From contig OY987244.1 of the NCBI GenBank assembly GCA_963920765.1, forward strand, positions 17,092,358 through 17,156,357: a stretch of 64,000 nucleotides of DNA. Reading direction: 5' to 3'. Shown one piece after another: positions 1 through 9,560 of the stretch (position 1 is the first letter of the stretch; the number at the start of each line of letters is the position of its first letter). Origin of the DNA: Ulota crispa. Its lineage: Eukaryota > Streptophyta > Bryopsida > Orthotrichales > Orthotrichaceae. Below the pieces are notes generated by a model, which did no database searches, had not been told where the DNA came from, and was given only the letters and a program-made list of their open reading frames with translations. A program made the translations under genes and the position numbers.

Positions 1-123
1 GAGTGGACGTCCAAAAAAACCCGTTATCAAAAACACGGGTTTCTTCTAATGGCGTTTAAGGTTTTGTACTTGTCTTCAAGTCGGCTCATCAGATTGGGTG
101 GATTGTACCCGCGGGTTGTGCAG

Positions 124-3100
124 CAAAAGTTTCTGAAGGGGTTCTCAGGAGATGTTGCATCTGCTCAAGCTCGGGCCAGCATGGTGGCTGCAGAAGGTGT
201 CAGCAACATCCGCACTATTGCTGCGTTCAATGCTGAGGATAGAGTCATCAAGCTTTTTGAACACGAACTTGAGGCCCCCATGAAGAGGGGATTTCTACGC
301 GGCCAGGTATGCCACTGAAACTTGATTTGGTCAAGCGTATTTCAATATTAACTTAGAGATCCACTTTCGTTCTCTCTATTGAAGATCGTCCAGATGTTCT
401 CAGCACCAATTTAAATTCAAAGATATGCTTGAGACAGTCTTTCTGTTTAGAAAGCTTTCAAGCATACACGAATTCAATAGCAGGCTGGAACTGTTGAATG
501 GAGTTTCGGGTTTCAAATTCGAGTGTCGACTCTTTAATCTTTGGGAAAATTTCATGGACACCCCTGAAGTTTGCAATATTGACATAGATACCCCGGCCTT
601 TTCAGAAATTGCACAAATACCCTTGTAACAAAATTTTCAGGCGTTTGTTTTGTTGTGCATGCCACTACCCTTCTTCTTTTGTGCACACGTTGCTTCTTTC
701 TGGTTTCATTACATTCCCTTATTCAACATTGGTCATGAAGGGAAGTACAAGCACAACAAAGAAATGCCTAAAAATTATGGTTCAAGGGTATTTGTGCAAT
801 TTCTGAAAAAGCAGGGGTATCTATGCAAACATTGCAAACTTCAGGAGTATCCATGAAATTTTCCCCTTTCAATATTAAATTAGATCTACTTCGTTATCTC
901 TATTGAAGATCGTCCAGATGTACTCAGCACCAATCTAAATTCAAAGATATGTTTGAGAAATTCTTTCTGTTTAGAGAGCCTTCAAGCATAGACGAATTCA
1001 ATAGCAGGCTAGAACTGTTGAGTGGAGTTTCGGGTTTCAATTTCGAGTGTCGACTACTTCAACTTCGAAATTTTATAACTAATTCCACAAAGCTCCAAAA
1101 AATATGAAACAACTTGGGTTAGATGCGAATTCCTCTTGTCTTTCAAGGACAATCTACTGAAAAATATTTCAAGGAGTTTCACCTCTCCGAAATTCAGTTT
1201 CAGCCCTTGAATGGTCGGTTTATAATCCTCCTGACTTATCTATGTAAATATTGCAAACTTCATGAAAATTTCCCTTAAATCCTTCTATATATTAAGAAAG
1301 ACTCTCTTTCTCCTGTTACTAGGTTGCAGGGATTGGGTACGGCATATCACAATTCTTCCTGTACGGTTCCTACGGGCTAGGACTGTGGTACGGTGGTCAA
1401 TTAGTGAAGAAGGGAGAAGCCGATTTCCAACACGTCATCAAAGTGTTCATGGTGCTCATCATCTCCGCATTCGCCGTAGCCGAAACGCTTTCGCTAGCAC
1501 CGGATCTGATCAAGGGAAGTCAAGCGTTGTTGTCGGTGTTCCACGTTCTCGATCGCGTCACTGTGATCGATGCCAACGACCCTGACGCCGACGTCGTCGA
1601 CACAGTCAAAGGCGACATCGAACTGAAGCATGTGACATTCGCATACCCAACGCGTCCAGACGTCATGATCTTCAAGGACCTGAGTCTCAGAGTCAGAGCA
1701 GGGCGTTCTCTAGCCCTCGTGGGATCTAGCGGTTCCGGTAAGAGCTCCGTCATCGCTCTGTTGGAGAGGTTCTACGATCCCTTGTCGGGACGCGTGCTCA
1801 TCGACGGGAAAGACATTCGGATGTTCCATTTGAGGAGCTTGCGGAGGAGAATCGCCCTGGTGTCTCAGGAACCAGCTCTCTTCGCCACCACCATCTACGA
1901 GAACATTTTGTATGGACGAGAGGGTGCTACACAACAGGAAGTGCATGCAGCTGCCATGGCCGCCAATGCGCATAATTTCATCTGTGCTCTTCCTGACAGT
2001 TACAACACCCAGGCCGGTGAGCGAGGAGTGCAACTGTCGGGCGGTCAGAAGCAACGCGTCGCCATTGCTCGTGCTGTGCTGAAAAACCCGGCTGTGCTTC
2101 TGCTTGACGAAGCCACTAGCGCTCTTGATTCAGCGTCTGAACAAGTTGTGCAAGACGCGCTCGATCGGCTCATGCAGGTAAAAGTTCCATCTCCTTGTTT
2201 TTTTCCCACTTCCCTTTTCGAAGGTGCACACATCGTTTTCTCCGTCACCCTTCAAGGTTGATATCTGGTTTTTCTCGTGAATTGTACTGTCTCCCCTCTG
2301 TCCCTCTAAAAAACTCCAAATCAGGCACGTTTCTTGTACCACGAAAAAGCTCCCTTTTGCTAAGTTCAAATGTTGAAAAGCTCCGAATCAGGCACATTTC
2401 TAGTACCATTAAAAAAAGCTCCCTTTTGCTGATTTCAAATGTTGAAAAGCTCCAAATCAGGCACATTTCTTGTACCAGTAAAAAGTTCCCTTTTGTTAAT
2501 TTCAAACGCTGAGAAAGCGTTTGCCATATTCAATGATCTCATGGGGCAAGTTAAGCAATTAGAGAGCATTCCTCTCCTAGCAAGCTTGCCCTTGCCCATA
2601 TGAGATATCATTGTTGCTACTAATCTTTAAATCATCAATGATGAGGAGCTGGTAGCATGCACAAATATGGTACTTTTTTGCACGGAATTTGGGTGCTGAA
2701 ACGGCAACAACAAAACCAAAGATTTTACATACATTTGATAGATGGCATATTGATTCTAGAATGCATCTGTCACTAGAACAAGGACTAAAAACACACATTT
2801 AATCCTTTGCAAGGAAGCTTTTTGAATGTTTTAAGAAGAATAGAGGAATACATTACTACAAAGAAATGGTGTCCAAATTGACATGTCCTAATTGACTAAA
2901 TGTGTCCAAATTGACAAAAAAATGTCCTAATTGACATGTCCTAAGTGACAAAAAAAAAAAAAAAAAAAAAAAACCAAATTGACACTGTTCCCTTGTAGTA
3001 ATTACTACCCACTGATTTATATTGGTGGTTTATTTCAGGGCCGAACATCTGTGGTAGTGGCACACCGACTTTCGACCATTCGTAACGCAAACAGTATCGC

Positions 3101-3212
3101 CGTCATCCAAGACGGCGCAGTTGTTGAGGAAGGCTCACACGACAGCCTTCTTGCCAAACCTGATGGTGCCTATGCTTATTTGGTTCGACTACAGCACCAC
3201 AACTCACTTTAA
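124..3212 (+). CDS. ABCB: ABCB-family (P-glycoprotein/MDR) ABC transporter, 3' part
   Basis: This is the C-terminal part of a full-size ABCB exporter of the ABCB1/ABCB19 type, a plasma-membrane ATPase that in plants often carries auxin. Exons read 124-306, 1323-2177 and 3039-3212, all joined in phase 0; the first acceptor (cag at 121-123) is the least certain boundary. The exons encode the end of the second membrane domain (GFSGD, then [10 protein letters not shown]) followed by the second nucleotide-binding domain: Walker [10 protein letters not shown] at 1722-1748, signature LSGGQKQR at 2034-2057, Walker B LLLDEAT near 2097-2117 and the H-loop AHRLST from 3060. The stop is TAA at 3210. The first half of the protein lies before base 1. 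Both visible introns are enlarged by mobile elements. Substrate cannot be read from this fragment. Confidence 0.94.
342..1062 (+). repeat. Tandem duplication in ABCB intron 1, split by a MITE
   Basis: A roughly 190-bp segment at about 342-537 is repeated at about 870-1060, with shared landmarks TTCAATATTAA, GAAGATCGTCCAGATG, GACGAATTCAATAGCAGGCT and GAGTTTCGGGTTTCAA. The copies differ by scattered substitutions. The palindromic element at 543-865 lies exactly between them, and a remnant of the same element lies at 1231-1277 after the second copy. This suggests that a unit of segment plus element was duplicated together. Confidence 0.85.
543..865 (+). mobile_element. Palindromic MITE, GGGAAAATTTCATGG family (copy 1)
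   Basis: The ends are long inverted repeats: the left arm begins GGGAAAATTTCATGGACACC and the right arm ends GTATCCATGAAATTTTCCC. The arms stay complementary for about 90 bp, carrying repeated modules such as CATAGATACCCC and AAATTGCACAAATACCC. It has no coding capacity. A second copy is at 41423-41732, and a right-end remnant is at 1231-1277 (TGCAAACTTCATGAAAATTTC). Related families at 49-51 kb carry 9-bp target duplications, so a Mutator-like origin is inferred. Confidence 0.85.
1062..1236 (-). mobile_element. Truncated AGGTAG-type MITE (reverse copy)
   Basis: Read on the minus strand this matches the first half of the elements at 13014, 25024 and 61614: shared blocks include ACTGAATTTCGGAGAGGTGAA, TTTTCAGTAGATTGTCC and CAAGTTGTTTCATATTTTTTGG-like sequence. 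The terminal part is AGTCAGGAGGATTATAAACC next to TA at 1237-1238. The other half is missing, and the break abuts the intron duplication. Confidence 0.75.
2287..2848 (-). mobile_element. Stowaway-like element with internal 69-bp tandem repeats
   Basis: TA dinucleotides flank the element (2285-2286, 2849-2850). The left end CTCCCCTCTGTCCCTCT and the decayed right end AGAGGAA match the termini of the better copy at 56646-57064, of which this is the reverse orientation. Shared interior blocks include GAGAGCATTCCTCTCCTAGC and GGATTAAATGTGTG-like sequence. Near the left end a 67-69-bp unit (CTCCAAATCAGGCAC, then AAAAGCTCCCTTTTG) is present three times, at 2314-2380, 2381-2449 and 2450-2516; the copy in the U11/U12-65K intron has only one. 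It fills most of ABCB intron 2. Confidence 0.8.
2852..3002. mobile_element. Small palindromic element with ATTACTACAA ends and A-tract
   Basis: Perfect 10-bp inverted ends ATTACTACAA (2852-2861) and TTGTAGTAAT (2993-3002) enclose repeated units of the form TGTCC(A/T)AATTGACA and an A-run of about 24 at 2949-2973. The CTACAA end resembles CACTA-type termini, but the leading base differs and no 3-bp duplication is clear. It stops 36 bp before the acceptor of ABCB exon 3. Confidence 0.6.
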
Positions 3213-3918
3213 GGTATTATTTTCTTAAAGTAATCCAAAGAGCTTGACTGAGGTCTTGTGTATGTGAACCGCCAGTCGAGGATTCCTTCTTTTCTAACAA
3301 AATATTCCAAGCACAAGAGAAGATTGCACTGCGGTGTTGCCACGACAGAACTCTCTGGTCGACTGAACAGTTTGTCACTTTGTTAGAAATTGCAAAGGAA
3401 GTTGGGCTAGGCTTGTCAATTGTTCGAACCCCACACAGTTGGGTCGAGATTAATCTTTTCTGTACTACTGTACAGACTTTGTAGTGAAATTGCAAATAGG
3501 TCGTTAGCATAACCGCGTCACGGTAGATAGATCTGTAACTTATTCATGTTTCCACAAGGAAAAAATTCGGAGAGTTCGTAGATTGATTAGCTAAAAGTTT
3601 GTGATTTCTAGTATGAAACATTTGAGAATTCCATTGCCGATGCAGATGTCAGATTCCAAGTCCAGATGCAATTTATAACAATATTGAGGGTGTAATACTC
3701 ACCCTTGAACGTGGTATCACTCTTTCTGCTGGTTATGGATTGGAACGGGTAATAATGTTGTGATCAATCCCGGCTCTACTCGCTTGGATGGACGTTTCTG
3801 GTTGAGTATTGCTCTTGCAACTTGAACTGTATTAGCTGCCTTGAAATTAATATGCAAAGTTGATTAATGCCTCTTTAGAAATGGTGAGTGCTGGGTGAGT
3901 TATATTGTCATTCTGTTA

Positions 3919-4163
3919 TTAACCCTCAAACGACCAAGCAACCGTAGGACATGGTAGTATGTACGCTGCATTCTCTACCAACAAAAAAAATTTAATTTGA
4001 AATCTTGATTACCTCATTAAAATAACATTGATCTATATTCTAACTTCTTTGTTGATCTCAAATGTAACAAAATGTAATAAAAGTGTAGATGCATTCCAAA
4101 TACAAGAAAAATATATCGTGTTGTATTGCTTACTACGGGCTGCTCAGACGCCTAAGGTCTTAG
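3919..4163 (+). mobile_element. TTAA-flanked MITE, ~235-bp family (decayed right end)
   Basis: The left end TTAACCCTCAAACGACCAAG and the interior (ATCTATATTCTAACTTCTTT, GTTGATCTCAAATGTA, CATTCCAAATACAAGAAAAA) match the intact copies at 25339-25572 and 29195-29428. The right end near CAGACGCCTAAGG is degraded. No ORF. The rest of 3213-4663 is AT-rich 3' flank of the transporter gene with no gene I can support. Confidence 0.75.
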
Positions 4164-4663
4164 GCTGTCTGTAATATGATTAATCATGCATTAAGGACGA
4201 GGTGTTTGCATTCTGATTGTCATTATGAACATATTCTTTTAGAAAAGGAGATAAATTCAATCATCAAAGTTCACACAAGGCTTTGATTTCTTAGGAAGTT
4301 GTTAGTCATTGCTGATAGTTAGTTTGGAGGAAGAATCTGGTCCAACTCTGAGTAGCCAGAGCACAAGCACCATCAAATTAGTAGGCGGTATCAAAAAAGG
4401 TATTGTTTTATATAAAAGTAACTGACATTCTTTTCAATACTTTAGCATTTGAATCTGCTTTTTACGACGGTAGTGTCAAAACCATTATGAAAAAGAATGT
4501 AAAAAACAACACACTTTGGTGGTGAAGAAGATCATCAAACCTTGAAGGTTGCAATGCTATTTCACCTTATAAAAATGTTTACGAGGAAAAATTAGAGTTT
4601 TTTGAACGAAAAGCATAAAAAAAAGCATTTGGGTTTTTTCATCATGAACGGCAAAAGAGACTA

Positions 4664-4990
4664 AGGTAGAGGCACCCATAAACATCAAACTAAGGGTTTT
4701 GAACATGATGACTATTAACAAACAACTATCAAATTATAGGATCTTATTATAGGATCTTATTAGGAAGAAAAAAATAATGAGTTTGCACTTTTGAATGTAT
4801 TAGTTGGATAATGTGAGAACAAGTTGTGAATTTTTAAAGAGCAAACTGCCATTGTACCCATAACCACTATTAAGAATTCATGTTCACATGGTGTACATCC
4901 TTGTTATTAAATTTATTTACTTTCACAAATTTTTCAAGATTTCAGAGGTGACGGTTATGAAGACATTGACGCTTATGGGTGCTCCTACCT
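4664..4990 (+). mobile_element. AGGTAG-type MITE, 327 bp
   Basis: Terminal inverted repeats are AGGTAGAGGCACCCATAA at the left and TTATGGGTGCTCCTACCT at the right, flanked on both sides by TA (4662-4663, 4991-4992). The length of 327 bp equals that of the copy at 61614-61940, although the interior is different. No coding potential. It sits about 80 bp from the next, larger foldback element. Confidence 0.8.
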
Positions 4991-5073
4991 TAAACTTGAA
5001 AATGAAAAGTTATCATATTTGGGAAGGAGGATGGAAAATATGTGTTGTTTATAAAACAAATTATAGGGGAATA

Positions 5074-6251
5074 TTAACCCCTCAAGGCCCGAACAATGTT
5101 TTTTTGGCATTTTAGTGATTTTGGGCAGGTCACTACAAATGGGTTTTGCATTTGTTTTTAATTTAATTTTCACAAATGAAGTACCCAAGGAGTAGCTTTT
5201 AGGCCCAACAATTTTCATAACTTTTAACTACATGGTTCAAAAGTTATTGCATGATCTGTTGTTTTCTTTGCTCATTAGGGCAACCTGGGTAGCTCAAAAA
5301 CTTCTTTAAAACTTACATTTCAAGTTTGGTTTTTTTAAAATTGGTTCTTTAAATCTGTATGTAAGGTAGCTGCACCCATGGGCGTGGCGTCCCCATGGGG
5401 GTCACTGGCAAAGTCAAGGTGGTTATGGGTACTTAAGTGATATTTATAGGTGACAAAGTGATGGTTGTGGGTGACTCCATGAAGATTTTGAGTACCCATC
5501 TCACTATTTATGAACCAACAAGCCTTGTTTTTAGCATCTTTTACACATGGTTCCTACAATTTCAATGATTTTGGACTTTGAAAAATCTTTGTGAACAAAT
5601 GCTTACAGTTGGAACCTTGAAATTAATGCCAATATTTTTGGTTTCCAATATTTGGTTTCCATTTCCTAGCTTACAGTATTTTTTTAAAGTTGGTCAATTG
5701 TTTTACCTACTCCAAAACCCTTATTTCCATGCTTATGGGTGCGTCTACCTTAGGTGGGAAGCTTTGAATCATTCAATTTGCATTAATGAGATGAAAGTTA
5801 TGAGAAGTTTAGTTTCCAGGTAGGTGTGGAGTCTCTCAAAACCATACCTACCTAGCAACTAAAACTTCTCATAACTTTCATCTCATTAATGGAAATTGAA
5901 TGATTCAAAACTTCCCACCTACATATAGATCTAAAGAACCAATTCAAAAAAACCAAACTTGCAATGAAATTTTTAAATAAGTTCTTTTTAGCTGCCCAGG
6001 CGGGCCTAACGAGCAAAGAAAACAACAGAGCATGCAATAACTATTGAACCATGTAGTTAAAAGTTATGAAAATTGTTGGGCCTGAAAATTATTCCTTAGG
6101 TACTTCATGTGTGAAATTTTAAAAAATAAATAAATACAAAATCCAGTAAATAAATGCAAAACCTAGTAAATAAATGCAAAATCCATTTGTAGTGACCTAC
6201 CCAAAATCACTAAAATGCCAAATAAACACTGCTTGGGCCTTGAAGGGTTAA
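5074..6251 (+). mobile_element. TTAA-flanked foldback element with a nested insertion
   Basis: The ends TTAACCCCTCAAGGCCCGAA and TTGGGCCTTGAAGGGTTAA are inverted copies and start arms of about 300 bp: TTGGCATTTTAGTGATTTTG (left) against CAAAATCACTAAAATGCCAA (right), and CTACATGGTTCAA against TTGAACCATGTAG. The left arm is interrupted by the AGGTAG-type element 5364-5750. A second internal palindrome around GGTTTTGAGAGACTCC-like sequence near 5765-5900 forms the loop region (CTCATAACTTTCATCTCATT and its complement). No transposase ORF. Confidence 0.8.
5364..5750 (+). mobile_element. AGGTAG-type element nested in the foldback, TA duplicated
   Basis: Ends are AGGTAGCTGCACCCAT and ATGGGTGCGTCTACCT. 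The surrounding foldback provides an empty-site comparison: the right arm, reverse complemented, reads ATCTATATGTAGGTGGG without interruption, whereas the left arm reads ATCTGTATGTA, then the insertion, then TAGGTGGG. The insertion therefore duplicated TA. The interior shares blocks such as GGTTATGGGT and CATCTCACTATTTA with the region 62200-62470 in the opposite orientation. Confidence 0.82.
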
Positions 6252-8587
6252 GGCAAGGTCAAATAGTACCTTGTAAACGACTAGGGCCTCAAGGGGCACA
6301 GCAAATGTTGAACCGCAGGTTGGCCCAAGTATAAGCTATTTCAAGGTAATTTTACATGTGCAATCTTGGTCTCCTTGCTTTTACTTGTGATAATTAGTAC
6401 AAGGTGCCTTGACTAGGTGTTGCCATATGTAAACATGGCTTTTCCAAATAAATGAACGAAAGTAAGAAAAATTGCAAAATCAAGTTAAGAACATAAAATG
6501 CACTTATGGGGATACTTTTGTATGAGGAGGCAAAAACTGTGAAATTAGTTGGTGTTGTTTAAATTGAATTGGCATGAAACACCATTCTTAAAGTAGTTGA
6601 ATTGAACATAGTGTTTAGTTGATCACGATACATTGATGACATCACAAAATGAAGCAGTCACAAAATTTGGGGCCCATGAGGTTTGCCATTTAATTCCTAT
6701 ATGGCTAATTACTTGGTTTAATGGATTAAATGAAATCTTCTAACATTGGTGAGGTGTTATCCCATGCCCTAATGTGAAGATAGGGTCAATTTTGTAACTC
6801 CTTCCCACTGCTAGCATTTGTGAACATTATTTATGATTTATTGAAATTGTATTTGAGGTTTTTGTTATTTGATTATCATGCATTTTCAGATACCAAACAT
6901 CCAAAAAGTGCTAACACGTAGGCAAAATGCAATGAACCACAACTTAGGACGTAGTGTAGTATGAATTGCCAAGTCCCAAACTGTCGACTCTTGACCAGTG
7001 GGACGTTGGACGTAGTGTCAACTGCCCATTACACATGAGCATGCATCTGAAGAAAATATTCCACCCACACATATATGGGTCTTCCCTTGTATATATCATG
7101 ATATAGTTATTTTACGCAAGTCTTTCTGCTAAGATTAAAACAAGGGTGTATAACAAGAAAAGACTAGGCTTCACATCACACAGATTTGTTGGCTTGATAT
7201 GTTTCCACCTTCCAGAGCAATTTAGAAGCAAATCTAGTGAACTGATCTTACTGAACCCAAACCGACAGGCATTATCAACCTACCACAAGCCATCAAGACC
7301 ACACCAGAACATGAAGCCAACAACAAAAATAAATTATAATAAAAAAAAAGCAAAAGAACTGGACATGTACAACAGAAGCAAGCAACATGAGCAAACCCCA
7401 AATCTGCTCAGTAACGTTTCAAACATTCAAGTAAATCTACGATACAATCTAGGATTAGCCGAACTGAAAGCATGTGGTCGGCCACGACAGTACTTATTGC
7501 TTTCCAATAATGAAAGCTCTAAACAACAACTAGAGAATTGGTCAACCTGTCCTTCGAGATCCAAGACCAAATGTACAAAACAAAATCTTATAGTACAGAT
7601 ACTGTAGTACATGGTACATCCAAACACCCTTATGTGCGAAACCTTGATTTGCGAATCTCACCTCGACAAAGCTTGGTGAATGGTGGTGATCTCTCAACGC
7701 AATCTCCGAAGGTTCGTCGTTGCAGAATAAGCCTCACAAGGTTCGGGCACAACATCGATCAAATCATGATCTCGGCAGGTGAGCATTCCTAAGTAATAGC
7801 AACAACTATCCATGCAGGCCTTGGAATCCATTCATGTCTACCTGCATTCTGATGAACATAGAAACAAGTTAGAAAATGAACATTTAGCAGAATGTGCTAA
7901 GCTCCTTGCTTTCCTCCTACCAAAGCAACGTGACAACACTACATGGACCTTCACAGTTCCTTTGAATTTCTTACCTTTCATTAATTACAGTTTCTTACAT
8001 TTCACTAATTAGAGATTCTTACATTTCACTAATTAAGATTTCTGCCTAATGACGGATCAAGGGCCGCCATTACAAAGTTGCAGCAACGAGGAGAAGGATG
8101 CAATTTGATCCTGAGAGATTTCAATCCTCAGAGATTTGAATATCAACTACACATCCACAAGTACACGTGCATCTAAAGTGTCTTTGCGTCATGTGCCTTA
8201 ATAATACGATTTCTGCTCATTACGCCATCGCTATCCAAAATCTAGTGCTTGTGCAGCAGATAAACAAGAGCTGAAAAACTCGTGCAAACAACAGAACGGA
8301 TCCTCTAGATTTTATAAGATAAAGTTCTCACCTACCTCGGGATGGTCTGGTAAGCGGTACGTGGTGGATCGCATCTATTTCACCTACACACATGAGCAAT
8401 ACATACATAGTCCTTGTCTGTCATCGCATTCGGAGAAATCTTTCGTCTACTTCAAATTTCAAACCCTCGCCATAGCCACATTGCTCGTACACAAAAAAAA
8501 ATGGTAAGATCGATAAGGTTAAGAAATTCGAACTCGATTAGATAGCGGAGAGCACGTCCAAGCTAAGCATCGAACTCGGTTTTCTGA
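6252..8587. other. Intergenic; no supported gene
   Basis: AT-rich sequence. Between 7146 and 8020 there are overlapping ORFs of 66-153 codons on both strands, but none has recognisable domains or a convincing splice pattern. The stretch 7620-7800 and 8320-8400 is less AT-rich than its surroundings and could hold decayed or non-coding exons; I could not assemble a gene. The last 200 bp are presumably the promoter of the small secreted protein gene at 8588. Confidence 0.5.
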
Positions 8588-9067
8588 ATGGAGGGCGCAT
8601 CATCGGTGAGAGGTAGAAGGAATGGAGTGATGGTGTTCCTAGTCGCGGCCATAGCCGCCGCGAATGTGCGGCGGCTGCTCGGAGTGAAATTCAACGTTCC
8701 AATCTTTGTCGAGTTCAACAATTACCGCGAATCGCAGTCGAACGTGACGTTCTTCTGCATGAACGAGATCACCGGAGGCCGTACTCCGGAGCGCTCCATC
8801 ATGCCGTTTGCGCGGCTGACGTTCACCGTGACGCCGGACTTGCATTACAACGTGTACGCCGAGATGACCTGCTACTTCTACAATGTTACGACAGACGGCA
8901 ATTACCTCGTGGCCCTTGATCCCTGGGCCGGCATGGGACCTAACGTCGACTCCGCCGTGCTCACGTACGAGTGGAACATCTGGGATGCGTGCTTCGACCT
9001 CAATCGTCATTACGTCAATGGCACCAAGCTTACCCCGTGTCTCTACTTCTGGCCCGGGCACCCCTGA
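8588..9067 (+). CDS. Small secreted four-cysteine protein, possibly S1/SPH-like
   Basis: A single-exon ORF of 159 codons with clearly higher GC than its surroundings. Residues 14-26 (VMVFLVAAIAAAN) form a hydrophobic stretch after a basic start, consistent with a signal peptide. The rest has four cysteines (57, 95, 135, 151) and three N-glycosylation sequons (NVT 52, NVT 99, NGT 144), as expected for an exported protein. The layout, a beta-rich domain with Cys in FFC, MTCYF, DAC and TPC, recalls plant self-incompatibility S1-like proteins, but the match is weak and rests on spacing only. TGA follows at 9065. The gene is isolated, with no neighbour that suggests a role. Confidence 0.65.
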   Translation: MEGASSVRGRRNGVMVFLVAAIAAANVRRLLGVKFNVPIFVEFNNYRESQSNVTFFCMNEITGGRTPERSIMPFARLTFTVTPDLHYNVYAEMTCYFYNVTTDGNYLVALDPWAGMGPNVDSAVLTYEWNIWDACFDLNRHYVNGTKLTPCLYFWPGHP

Positions 9068-9267
9068 ACTCCAAAATTCGTCCAAATTTCTTCAGTATTT
9101 TTAGAGTATCACGAATGCGGCGTGTTGTGTACAAGCACGACTCGTCCTAACACAAAAATTCTAAAGAGGACGTGATCAGATTGCGGAGCTTGTCGCAAGC
9201 GTGGAGGCTCGGTTTGCGGAGCTCGTGACCAGGCTGCGTCTCCGTCGTCGGCTGCAGGGAAGAAGAC

Positions 9268-9560
9268 GAAGTAGATTTTCACGCAGATGGTAGATTCTCT
9301 TCGGCGAGTATATCTACAGAATGCTGAATCTACGAGAGGTGATAGTGTACTTCTCGAGTGATAGATATCCTGTATCCGTGGGTTTTAGGGAGATGGTAGA
9401 TTCTCTCGAACTCGCAGATCTAGAAAACAGAAGGCTTCCACGGATTCGTAGACGACCTCAATTTTGGTAGATATGAAAAATAGTAGATTTCTTGAAAGTG
9501 ATAGATTCATGCGGACTGGTAGATCTGAAAAATTAGAGATTCTCTAATGGTGGTAGATTC
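9268..9560 (+). repeat. Degenerate GGTAGATTCT-rich stretch
   Basis: The 3' flank of the small secreted protein gene repeats variants of GGTAGATTCT or GATAGAT about ten times at irregular spacing. One 16-bp block, AGATGGTAGATTCTCT, occurs exactly twice (9285-9300 and 9391-9406). It is not a clean tandem array; it could be a decayed minisatellite or 3' UTR sequence. Confidence 0.5.

Noticed and set aside
49..123. Coding sequence upstream of ABCB exon at 124
   Set aside because: The reading frame is open, but the encoded segment does not resemble the membrane helix expected before the conserved GFSGD region, and a good CAG acceptor lies at 121-123.
3418..3450. tRNA T-arm-like GTTCGAACCCC
   Set aside because: The flanking bases do not form acceptor or anticodon stems; chance match.
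7146..8012. Series of ORFs of 66-153 codons on both strands
   Set aside because: No domain, no convincing codon bias, no splice pattern that joins them; composition is that of intergenic DNA.
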